In this document: positions 44,032 through 52,187 of the stretch, piece by piece
How the letters are laid out: each line of letters begins with the position of its first letter
Position numbering within the stretch: the first letter of the stretch is position 1
Assembly (NCBI RefSeq): GCF_920984665.1
Contig: NZ_CAKLBP010000001.1
Coordinates: forward strand, 62,001 to 126,000
From: Pedobacter sp. Leaf170
GTDB lineage: Bacteria > Bacteroidota > Bacteroidia > Sphingobacteriales > Sphingobacteriaceae
DNA: 64,000 nt
Direction: 5' to 3'
Made by a program: the position numbers and the translations under genes
The notes under the pieces: model-generated
Told to the model about the DNA's origin: nothing
The model's input: only the letters and a program-made list of their open reading frames with translations
Databases searched by the model: none

Positions 44032-45102
44032 ATGAGTTTTATTGAGCATTTTCCTATTCTTCAAAATTACACCTATTTAAATACGGCTTATTCTGGCCTG
44101 CTATCTACAGAAATTGCAAACTGGCGTAGAAAACACGATGAAAATTTCATTAATGAAGGAAGTATTTTCAGGGCAAATAGTCTGGAGATTATGGATGAAC
44201 TCAAAACCAATCTCTCATCTGTTTTTACCGTAAAACGTGAAAATACCTTCTTAACTTCCAACTGCTCAAATGGATTAAATTCTGTTTTAAATGGGATGGA
44301 TATCAGCCATCGGTTTTTGTTGCTTCAGGAAGATTATCCTTCGCTAAATTACCCGGTTACCAGCAGAGGTTTCGATTATTTGGAAATTCCAATTAATGCA
44401 AATCTAGAAGAGCAAATTTTAAGGGCAATTGAACAATTTAAACCAACGGTTTTTGCTTTCAGCATGGTTCAATACATCAGCGGATTAAAAATGCAAAGCG
44501 ATTTTATCAAAAAGCTGAAATCAGATTATCCAGACTTGATTTTAATAGCTGATGGTACACAATTTTTAGGAACTGCTCCATTTAACTTCCAGCAATCGGG
44601 TTTGGATGTTTTGGTAGGAAGCGGCTATAAATGGTTGTTGGGCGGTTATGGTAATGGTTATATTTTCCTATCGGATGCTGCCAGAAAGCTCATTTATCAA
44701 CATAAGAAAAAATTAAGCTTACCAGATGTGCCATTTTTGAGCGGTCGGGACTATCTATCATTAACTTTAGAGCCCGGCCATTTAGATAGTTTAAATTTGG
44801 GTACATTAAATCAAGGACTTAATTATCTTAACAACATTGGTTTTGATGTTATCGAGCAAAGGATAATGGAGTTAACTGCTAAAGCAAGAATTGCATTACA
44901 TAAAAAAGGTTTGCTTCCCGATTGGATTATGGAGCGAAAAGAACAGTCTTCAATTATGAGTTTGCCATTACATCAAGCTATTGTAGAACGCTTAAATAAC
45001 GAAAAAATCCTTGTATCGCCCAGAGGTGCAGGTACAAGAATATCCTTTCATTTTTACAATACCGAAAACGATTTAAATCATTTACTCGAAGTTATAGATT
45101 AG
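44032..45102 (+). CDS. Class V aminotransferase-fold PLP enzyme, candidate EgtE
   Basis: A 356-residue PLP enzyme of the cysteine-desulfurase/class V fold. The cofactor lysine is K200 (GSGYKWLLGGYGNGYI) and the PLP-nitrogen-binding aspartate D174 (LIADGTQFLG). ATG 44032 is chosen over the TTG at 44026. Its 3' end overlaps the 3' end of egtD by 4 bp on the opposite strand. EgtE, the lyase that releases ergothioneine from hercynylcysteine sulfoxide, belongs to this fold, so the position beside egtD and egtB makes it the natural candidate. Kynureninase- or desulfurase-type functions cannot be excluded. Being on the other strand, it would be regulated separately. Confidence 0.8.
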   Translation: MSFIEHFPILQNYTYLNTAYSGLLSTEIANWRRKHDENFINEGSIFRANSLEIMDELKTNLSSVFTVKRENTFLTSNCSNGLNSVLNGMDISHRFLLLQEDYPSLNYPVTSRGFDYLEIPINANLEEQILRAIEQFKPTVFAFSMVQYISGLKMQSDFIKKLKSDYPDLILIADGTQFLGTAPFNFQQSGLDVLVGSGYKWLLGGYGNGYIFLSDAARKLIYQHKKKLSLPDVPFLSGRDYLSLTLEPGHLDSLNLGTLNQGLNYLNNIGFDVIEQRIMELTAKARIALHKKGLLPDWIMERKEQSSIMSLPLHQAIVERLNNEKILVSPRGAGTRISFHFYNTENDLNHLLEVID

Positions 45103-46070
45103 GCTACTTTCCACACTGCGTCAACAAAATAATGTTGCTCATCTGTAAAGTATTTTACCACTTTAAAACCCGATGCATTTGCGAGTTCTTCAATTTCCTG
45201 CTTCGAATATTTCTGAGAAATTTCCATCAAAATATATTCGTCTTTACTAAAATTAAATTCTTCGGAACCGATGTTAACCGTTTGATTCTGCAGACTGATT
45301 AAATAACTTTTACAAGCCCCATTTTCGGGATTATAACTTGCATAATGTTCAAATGCATTCACATCGAAATCACCATCCAGTTCTCTATTTATACGCGATA
45401 AAAGGTTCAAATTAAATGAGCTTGTTATTCCTGCTTTATCATTGTAGGCTTCTAAAATTTTTCGAGGATTTTTCTTTAAATCAAAACCGATAATTAAAAT
45501 ATCATTTGGCGATAATAAATGTTTCAAGCCCATGCAAAAAGTTTGCGCTTCTTGAACATCCATATTGCCAATGTTTGCTCCCATAAACAAAACCACCTTT
45601 TTTCTGTCTGAGATGGCAGTTTCTTTTTTAAGCATTTTAAAATAATCGCCAATTAATCCCTGAAAATTAAGCGCAGGTAATTCTGCCGGCAAACTTTGTT
45701 CTAATTCAGCAATTACATGTTCAGAAATATCAATAGGAAAATATTTAAAATCGAGTTTTTTATCAATCAATGCTTTAAGTAAATGAATTGATTTTGTGGC
45801 ATCGCCGGCACCAAGTTCAATCAAATCAAAACCTGCATTATTATCAGAGAGTACATCAGCAATATGATTAGCCTGATGCTTCATAATTTCCATTTCTGCA
45901 TTGGTTAAGTAATATTCCTCCATGTTCATAATCTGCTGAAAAATAACATCTCCAGTTTCGTCATAAAAATATTTAGAATACATTCGCTTTGGCTCTTGTT
46001 TCAATCCTTCCAGCGTTTCCTCAAGAAATTCCGTATTTGCTAAAGCTGTTTTTTCTGTTGATAGTATCAT
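45099..46070 (-). CDS. egtD: L-histidine N(alpha)-methyltransferase EgtD
   Basis: A 323-residue SAM-dependent enzyme that trimethylates histidine to hercynine, the first step of ergothioneine synthesis. The start of the fold reads SKYFYDETGDVIFQQI, SAM binding LIELGAGDATKSIHLL, and the histidine-substrate pocket is recognisable: the asparagine in GANIGNMD and the Glu/Ser pair in LMEISQKYS, which in known EgtD bind the imidazole and α-amino group. The length is as in other EgtD. It follows egtB by 6 bp and is the last gene of the operon. Confidence 0.93.
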   Translation of the reverse strand: MILSTEKTALANTEFLEETLEGLKQEPKRMYSKYFYDETGDVIFQQIMNMEEYYLTNAEMEIMKHQANHIADVLSDNNAGFDLIELGAGDATKSIHLLKALIDKKLDFKYFPIDISEHVIAELEQSLPAELPALNFQGLIGDYFKMLKKETAISDRKKVVLFMGANIGNMDVQEAQTFCMGLKHLLSPNDILIIGFDLKKNPRKILEAYNDKAGITSSFNLNLLSRINRELDGDFDVNAFEHYASYNPENGACKSYLISLQNQTVNIGSEEFNFSKDEYILMEISQKYSKQEIEELANASGFKVVKYFTDEQHYFVDAVWKVA

Positions 46071-46076
46071 AAAATT

Positions 46077-47228
46077 TTATTTGGCTAAGCGAATGCCGGT
46101 ATATTGCCATCTTAAATGCGGGTGAAAAAAATTTCTGTAAGTTATGCGACTATGTGCCTCGGGTGTGGCTATTGATGCACCGCGTAAAACTTTTTGATTA
46201 ACCATAAACTTGCCATTGTACTCTCCAATTGCACCCGGTGCTTTACTAAAACCAGGATATGGCAAATAGGCGCTTTCGGTCCACTCCCACCGTTCGCCCC
46301 AGTTAAAATGTTTAGCTGCAATTTCCCATTCAAACTCGGTGGGTAACCGCATTCCTTTCCAACTTGCATAGGCATAAGCTTCGTAATAACTTATATGCGT
46401 TACAGAATGTTCATCATTAACTGGTTTTAATCCCTGAAGCGTATAGTTAAACCATTTGCCATCAATTTTATGCCAGTACATTGGCGCTTTAATATGGTTG
46501 CTTTTTACCCAATCCCAACCCTCAGCATGCCAGAAATTGAAATTGCTGTAACCGCCATCTGCTATAAATTCAATAAAATCATGGTTAGAAACCAGCGAAG
46601 AGCTAATAGCAAAATCATTTAAATAAACTTTATGACGGTTTAACTCATTATCAAAACAAAAGCCATCTCCATTAAAACCAATTTCATAAACACCGGCTTG
46701 TATATTTAATAACTTTTGGGCTGCCGATGGTAAGTTTAGTATTTCAGATTTAAATTCGCTGTATACCGGAAATAATGGATTATTCCCTAAAATGTATTTA
46801 ATATCAGTTAAAAGTAATTCCTGGTGTTGTTGTTCGTGATTAAAACCCAGCACCAACAATTCATTAACATCATCTTTAATTTCATTTGATAGAAATTTAA
46901 CCATCGCCTCATCAACATAGCTTCTGTATTGATAAATGTCGCTTACACTTGGCCTGCTCAGGTTACCCCTATCCGTACGGATAACACGATTTCCTACGGT
47001 TTCGTAATAGCTATTGAATACGAAATTGTAGTCTTCGTTGTAAATCTGATAATTTGAGGAGAAAGGCTTCAAAATAAAAGTTTCGAAAAACCAGGTTGTA
47101 TGCCCTAAATGCCATTTCGGTGGACTCACATCGGCTACGGGCTGAACTACATAATCTTCGGTTTGCAAAGGACCGCAAAGTTGTTCAGTGTGCTTCCTGA
47201 TGCTTAGGTATTTTTCAGCAAAATTCAT
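46077..47228 (-). CDS. egtB: Ergothioneine biosynthesis sulfoxide synthase EgtB
   Basis: A 383-residue non-heme iron enzyme that joins hercynine to a thiol as a sulfoxide, using O2. The N-terminal DinB_2 domain provides the iron-binding histidines H43 (GHTTWFFE), H131 and H135 (NHEQQHQE). The C-terminal FGE-sulfatase domain (about 190-383) has RLPTEFEWEIAA, GERWEWTES and FFHPHLRWQYTGIRLA. There is no fused methyltransferase, which separates it from OvoA and fungal Egt1. No egtA or egtC lies nearby, so the sulfur donor is probably cysteine rather than γ-glutamylcysteine. The ATG overlaps the last base of the transporter stop. Confidence 0.93.
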   Translation of the reverse strand: MNFAEKYLSIRKHTEQLCGPLQTEDYVVQPVADVSPPKWHLGHTTWFFETFILKPFSSNYQIYNEDYNFVFNSYYETVGNRVIRTDRGNLSRPSVSDIYQYRSYVDEAMVKFLSNEIKDDVNELLVLGFNHEQQHQELLLTDIKYILGNNPLFPVYSEFKSEILNLPSAAQKLLNIQAGVYEIGFNGDGFCFDNELNRHKVYLNDFAISSSLVSNHDFIEFIADGGYSNFNFWHAEGWDWVKSNHIKAPMYWHKIDGKWFNYTLQGLKPVNDEHSVTHISYYEAYAYASWKGMRLPTEFEWEIAAKHFNWGERWEWTESAYLPYPGFSKAPGAIGEYNGKFMVNQKVLRGASIATPEAHSRITYRNFFHPHLRWQYTGIRLAK

Positions 47229-48796
47229 TAATTTTTATCGAGATGATTCTTTAGATCTGTTATGCTATTAACATTAAGTTCTGCTGATTGTTTTTGTCGC
47301 ATCATTAAAGCATAAGAATTATTAAACCCTATTGGCGCTAACCATTTGATTTTATATTTATCTAAAAATTCCTGCTGCACATATCGGTAAGTTTTGTTTT
47401 TGTCTTTTGATATTTCAGTTATTAATTTAGGATTTGGCTTTAAAATGGCCAGCAAACCCGTGCCCGTATATTCAGGATAGAAATCAATTTGATTATTTAA
47501 CAGCGCATCAAAACATATTTTAGTGCCGCCAAGTCCGGTTTTGGTTTCAACCTTGTAATCTGTATTTCCTTTAATGAGTATGCTATAGATTTCAGCAAGA
47601 ATATATTGCTCACCAAAAATTTTTGAGCCGATTTTCACCGTTCCCCCGCTCCCGTTTCGTGGTGTTTTGAACAGTTTATTTTTCAACAGAAAATCTTTAG
47701 CTACCCTTTCTGGCGTTTGATGTAGATAATCTGTACGGTAATTTAAATCAGTCATTACAGAATCGGTAATTTTACCAGCCAGTAAATTCAAGGTTTTTTC
47801 TAACTCAGGAAATTTTTGCAAGGAAGATTGAAGTACGATAGGCGCTGCATAATAAGGCGGAAAAATACCTTTGTCGTCTTTTAAAATTTTAAGTCCAAAA
47901 GCTTTCAGTCTTCCATCGGTAGAGTAACCGCTAATTACATCAAGTTCTTTTGAAAAAGCTGCTTTATACATTACCGCATCGCTGATAACAACCGTTTGTA
48001 TTTTTAATCCATAGGCAGATTTAAGCCCTAAATCTCCATCCTGCCTACCCATAAATTCTGGTGTAAAACCCGCCCGCAAAGCAGAGCCATAGGCAGATGG
48101 TAAAATGTAAAATGCACTTAGCACAATTAAAACAATTGGGAGGCCCATCAAAATCCTCCTAAGTTTTTTAAAATCTAATTTTTGAATGATGGAAAGTAAC
48201 CCATCTAAAATTATAGCCAGTAAAGCTGCAGGAATGGCGCCTGCCAAAATCATGTTGGTATTGTTTAAGGAGATGCCACCAAAAATAAATTCGCCTAAAC
48301 CACCTGCTGCAATGTATGATGCCAGAGTTGCCACGCCAACATTTATAACCGTAGCGGTGCGTATACCGGCAAGAATCACCGGCATTGCCAAAGGGATTTC
48401 AATCTTAAAAAGTATTTGAGTTTTACTCATTCCTAACGCCTTTGCCGCTTCGGTTATGTGCTTATCAATACCAATAATGCCAATATAAGTATTTCTGATG
48501 ATGGGTAGCAAAGCATAAATAAGTAATGCCACAACTGCAGGCTTTGCACCGATACCTAAAACAGGAATCATAAAACCCAGTAAGGCAATGCTTGGTACGG
48601 TTTGCAAAACACCGGCAATACCCAAAACTGTGCCGGATAGTTTGCGTTAACGTGCTATTAAAATCCCCAGTGGTAACCCGATTGCAATGGCAAAAAGTAA
48701 GGAGATAAAAGTTAAGCCAATGTGTTGTAAGCTTTGACTAAGCAATTTATCCGATTCCATCGACATGAATTGCCATAAGGTTTGCTGCTCATTCAT
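47228..48796 (-). pseudogene. egtU: EgtU-type ABC permease fused to substrate-binding domain, in-frame stop
   Basis: The intact frame from ATG 48796 would give 522 residues: a BPD_transp_1 permease (about 1-215) fused to an OpuAC/ProX-type binding domain (about 235-522; GGTKICFDALLNNQIDFYPEY and TGTGLLAIL in sequence). Codon 50 is TAA (48647-48649), after LGILIAR and before RKLSG, where relatives have an aromatic residue; the frame is otherwise perfect. The ATG overlaps the ATPase gene by 8 bp. Permease-binding-domain fusions of this type include the OpuC/osmoprotectant group and the ergothioneine importer EgtU; the egtB-egtD context favours the latter. A TTG at 48625 could restart a protein without the first membrane segment. 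Readthrough or sequencing error are alternatives. Confidence 0.82.
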
Positions 48797-49760
48797 GCCT
48801 AACTAATTTTGTATGTTGATTAAAGGCTCTTGTTAAATCTTCAAAGTTTACTTTCTTACTTTCTCCTTTAGGATTTTTAAAATTTAATTCGTTAAAGTTT
48901 CCTGAACGAAGTTTTTCCATCGCCTCCCAAATACTTAAATCCACATTTAAACCTTTCATTTCAGCACTTTTATTATCAGGAAGATTTGACCAAATATCTT
49001 TAATTTGAATTACTTTAAAAGCTAGCGCAAGTCGCTGACCATCTAAAAATTTCTCTGCAAAATCATTTTCAGGCTTAAAAAGCAATTCCTTTGGTGTGCC
49101 TACCTGCATAATTCTGCCTTTATCCATTAAACAAATCCTATCTGCAAGTTCAAAAGCCTCCAATACATCATGTGTAACCATCACAATTGTTTTTCTTTTG
49201 AGTTCTTCGAGATTCTTAAATTCTTGTTGAATGCTTGACCTTGTAACGTTATCCAAAGCCCCAAAAGGCTCATCCATAAGTAAAATCGCGGGTTCAGCAA
49301 TCAGCGCTCTGGCAAGTCCTACCCTTTGCTGTTGCCCGCCACTAAGGGCATCTGGCAATCGCTGTAGTATATTTTTCGGAAGATGAAGCTTATCAACTAA
49401 CTCATCAATTTTGTTTAAGGTTTTCTTTTTATCCCACTTTAATAGGTTCGCAACAACTGCAATATTTTCTTCAATTGTATAATGCGGAAAAAGCCCAATA
49501 TTTTGCATTACATAGCCAATTCCTCTTCTCAACTGTTCGGTATTTTGCTGTGTTACATTGCTCCCATTAAGTAAAATTGTTCCGCCATCTGGTTCTACCA
49601 AACGATTAATCATTTTAAGGGTTGTGGTTTTACCGCAGCCGCTTGTACCCAGCAATACCATTGTTTCTCCTTCTTCAACTTTAAAAGAAACATTGTTTAC
49701 TGCAACGTTTTTGCCGTATGTTTTACTAACGTTACGAAGTTCAATCATTTTAATCGTCAA
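48789..49760 (-). CDS. egtV: ABC transporter ATP-binding protein (OpuCA/EgtV-like)
   Basis: A 323-residue ATPase of the quaternary-amine uptake group. Walker A GTSGCGKTT, signature LSGGQQQRVGLARAL, Walker B LLMDEPFGALD and the switch histidine in VMVTHD are intact. The C-terminal 90 residues (from about 235) are a divergent regulatory tail in place of full CBS domains. The start overlaps the flavoprotein gene by 11 bp and the stop overlaps the permease start by 8 bp, so all three are translated together. It energises the fused permease-binding protein that follows, which is interrupted by a stop. Confidence 0.88.
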   Translation of the reverse strand: MTIKMIELRNVSKTYGKNVAVNNVSFKVEEGETMVLLGTSGCGKTTTLKMINRLVEPDGGTILLNGSNVTQQNTEQLRRGIGYVMQNIGLFPHYTIEENIAVVANLLKWDKKKTLNKIDELVDKLHLPKNILQRLPDALSGGQQQRVGLARALIAEPAILLMDEPFGALDNVTRSSIQQEFKNLEELKRKTIVMVTHDVLEAFELADRICLMDKGRIMQVGTPKELLFKPENDFAEKFLDGQRLALAFKVIQIKDIWSNLPDNKSAEMKGLNVDLSIWEAMEKLRSGNFNELNFKNPKGESKKVNFEDLTRAFNQHTKLVRHE

Positions 49761-51135
49761 GTTTCATAAAAAGATTATTTAGTGATTCTGAATAGGTTGG
49801 ATGCGCAAAAACGCAATACCTAATCTTATCGTACGTTATACCGCCTTCCATTGCCAATTGTAAAACAGACATAATTTCTCCACCTTCTGATGCTAAAATA
49901 GCCGCTCCAAGTATTTTTTTGCTTTTAGTATCCACAATAGCTTTCATCAAACCTAAAGTTTCGCCGGTTTCTATTCCTCTGGCTACATACGACATTGGTA
50001 AAACAGCGACTTTATAATCAAGCTTTTGGGCTTTTGCATCCCTTTCTGAAATTCCGATTCTGCCCAATTGCGGATCGGTAAACATACAATATGGTATTGG
50101 CCGGCCTTTAATGCTATAATTTGCGCCTTCTATCAAATTTCGGTACACAATTGTATAATCGTTGTAAGCAAAATGTGTAAAAGCAGGACCAGGTGTAACA
50201 TCGCCCAAAGCAAAAATCCCTTTAACGTTGGTTTCCAGCTTATTATTTATAACAATATAGCCCTTTTCGTCAACATTTATTCCGCATTGCGATAGGTTTA
50301 GCACTTCAGTTTGGGGTATTCTGCCTGTTGCTACTAAAACATGGCTAACTTTTAACTTCTCGTTATCTTTACCAGATTTAAACTCAGCAATTATTTCATT
50401 TTTCTTTTTTGATGAGAATTTGAGCAGTTGGGCATTCGTGATAACCTGTATTTTTTCTGCTTCTAAAATTTCGGTTAAGCTTGCAGATACATCTGCATCC
50501 TCTTTGGCTATTATTGAAGCTGATTTTTCAAGAATGGTAACCTTACTCCCAAACCTGCTAAACATCTGACCAAATTCTAATCCAATATAATTTCCGCCAA
50601 CCACCAGCAAATGTTCGGGTATTTCTTCCAGCTCCATAATACTTGTTGAAGTTAAATACTCGATCTCATTCAGTCCCTCAATTTCAGGAATTACAGTTTT
50701 GCCTCCGGTATTAATAAAAATCCAGTCGGCCGTTAAAACTTCTTCGCCACCCGTATTTAACGATATGGTGATTTCTTTCTTTCCGCTAAATCTGGCTTCG
50801 CCCATAAACAACGTTAAGCCTTTTGTTGAATTAACGCCTTTCTCTGCGGAATTTCTGAATTGCCTAACGATAGCATCTTTACGTGCCTTTATCTTTTTGA
50901 AATTAACCTTTATGGCTCCTGTTTCAACGCCAAGTTCATCAGAATTTCTAGCCTGATGGGCCAGTTTTGCAGAAGCAATCATGGCTTTGGTTGGTGTGCA
51001 ACCATCGTTAATACAGGTTCCCCCAACCATGCGTTTTTCTATAATTGCGGTTTTCTTACCTGCCTCAGCAAGTTTTTTTGCTAAAGGAACACCGGCTTGT
51101 CCTGCACCAATAATTATTGCATCAAAATGCTTCAT
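49750..51135 (-). CDS. FAD-dependent pyridine nucleotide-disulfide oxidoreductase (MerA-like)
   Basis: A 461-residue class I flavoprotein disulfide reductase. FAD site AIIIGAGQAGVPLAKKLA; redox-active pair C41 and C46 (GGTCINDGCTPTK; the CxxxxC spacing is standard); NAD(P)H site VVGGNYIGLEFGQMFSRFG; second FAD motif GIFALGDVTPGPAFTH; and dimer-interface catalytic His445-Glu450 (HPTYSESL). No N-terminal heavy-metal domain and no C-terminal vicinal cysteines are present, so true mercuric reduction is unlikely. It heads the operon egtV-egtU-egtB-egtD and overlaps egtV, so it may reduce ergothioneine disulfide or another small-molecule disulfide. That role is inference. Confidence 0.88.
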   Translation of the reverse strand: MKHFDAIIIGAGQAGVPLAKKLAEAGKKTAIIEKRMVGGTCINDGCTPTKAMIASAKLAHQARNSDELGVETGAIKVNFKKIKARKDAIVRQFRNSAEKGVNSTKGLTLFMGEARFSGKKEITISLNTGGEEVLTADWIFINTGGKTVIPEIEGLNEIEYLTSTSIMELEEIPEHLLVVGGNYIGLEFGQMFSRFGSKVTILEKSASIIAKEDADVSASLTEILEAEKIQVITNAQLLKFSSKKKNEIIAEFKSGKDNEKLKVSHVLVATGRIPQTEVLNLSQCGINVDEKGYIVINNKLETNVKGIFALGDVTPGPAFTHFAYNDYTIVYRNLIEGANYSIKGRPIPYCMFTDPQLGRIGISERDAKAQKLDYKVAVLPMSYVARGIETGETLGLMKAIVDTKSKKILGAAILASEGGEIMSVLQLAMEGGITYDKIRYCVFAHPTYSESLNNLFMKLDD

Positions 51136-51310
51136 CTCTAAAAATTTAATATCCGAAGGAAATACTTTTAAAATATGAATTGATAACCCGAATACATGTT
51201 CATTGTTTTAGTGACATGGAGATGAAAGGCAGGAAACAATGAGAAAGCACTTATAAAAATAAAAAGTAATTGATGATTGACTTACATGATTAGCACATTC
51301 TGCACTTAAT

Positions 51311-51769
51311 TTATTCTGAATCTTCGCAATGTTGCCTAAGTTGTTTCGGCCCTTGAGGCCAAATGTAAGCGGTAGTTTGTTTTTTCCAACCCAAACGCTT
51401 GTAAAACTTATTGGCGCCGGGTGCGGCACTTAAGTTTACAAAATGGTAATCTTTTAATTCTGCATTTAAGGCATTAACAATGTAAGAACCTATTTTTTGT
51501 CCCTGATGGTCAGGATCTACCACAATATCTGCAAGCATTGCATAATAACGTCCATCGCCTATTACTCTGCCAAAAGCAATTAAAAGCTCGTTATGGTATA
51601 TAAATAAAGTGCTTGTACTTTTGCGGAATGCAGACTCTATTTCTGAGGCAATGCGGTGTTTCCAGTTTATCTTCTGGAAGAGTTCTAATATACGTTCGAA
51701 GTTTATGGTGTCTAAATCAGGGTTCAATATCGATTGGAAATCAGCAGATATATCTATTTGGGTAGTCAT
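51311..51769 (-). CDS. GNAT family N-acetyltransferase
   Basis: A 152-residue acetyltransferase with the acetyl-CoA motif A near DIVVDPDHQGQKIGSYIVNAL (residues 84-104, with the Q-x-x-G-x-G/A type loop) and a C-terminal NKFYKRLGWKK. It resembles the small GNATs that act on amines or antibiotics; the substrate is unknown. It lies 175 bp upstream of the flavoprotein gene on the same strand and may or may not share its transcript. Confidence 0.87.
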   Translation of the reverse strand: MTTQIDISADFQSILNPDLDTINFERILELFQKINWKHRIASEIESAFRKSTSTLFIYHNELLIAFGRVIGDGRYYAMLADIVVDPDHQGQKIGSYIVNALNAELKDYHFVNLSAAPGANKFYKRLGWKKQTTAYIWPQGPKQLRQHCEDSE

Positions 51770-52187
51770 TTTTTTTTTGAATGAGGTGTGAGTAGTTAAG
51801 CAAATGGCATTTAAAATTGCAATGTTAACACAAGCATATTAAAATTATATTTACTTTAAGGATTAAGTTAGTTTAAACAAAGTTACATTCGCCGCTTCTT
51901 TACCTTTGATAATTGTGTTGGCATTATGCTTTTCGATTATGGTTTAAAGCTATTCATTTATCCTTTCAATCTATGCCATCTTTTTAAATGCAGTAATATT
52001 ACTGCCCATACTATATTTATACGTTTTGAGCAGAATAAATCTTTTAACCTACGCTATGTACATCATCTCCTTTTAGGCTGGCAATTTATTGGAAGTTGAT
52101 ATTGAAATGATTAATACTATGCAGCGAAACTCTTCCATCAAGACCATAAATTGCTACTTCTTATTTGAGTTTGATTTAGCAAAAGCT
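51770..52187. other. Intergenic, possible gene remnant
   Basis: About 420 bases between two minus-strand genes. A minus-strand frame at about 51863-51940 reads TIIEKHNANTIIKGKEAANV and ends after about 24 codons without a start; it looks protein-like but is too short to name. TACCTTTG at 51900-51907 fits a -7 box on the plus strand, yet no plus-strand gene follows. Confidence 0.35.

Noticed and set aside
46077..47228. Ovothiol (OvoA) or selenoneine (SenA) route instead of ergothioneine
   Set aside because: There is no fused methyltransferase domain as in OvoA, and no SenB-type glycosyltransferase or selenophosphate synthetase; EgtD is present and shows the histidine-binding residues.
47228..48625. 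Reading the permease gene as an intact 465-residue protein from TTG 48625
   Set aside because: The conserved frame clearly continues upstream through the TAA to ATG 48796, which overlaps the ATPase gene; the short form would lack the first membrane segment.
49750..51135. True mercuric reductase
   Set aside because: No N-terminal metal-binding domain, no C-terminal cysteine pair, and no other mer genes nearby.
51863..51940. Minus-strand stretch ending NVTLFKLT
   Set aside because: Only about 24 codons between stops, no start; too short to call a remnant gene.
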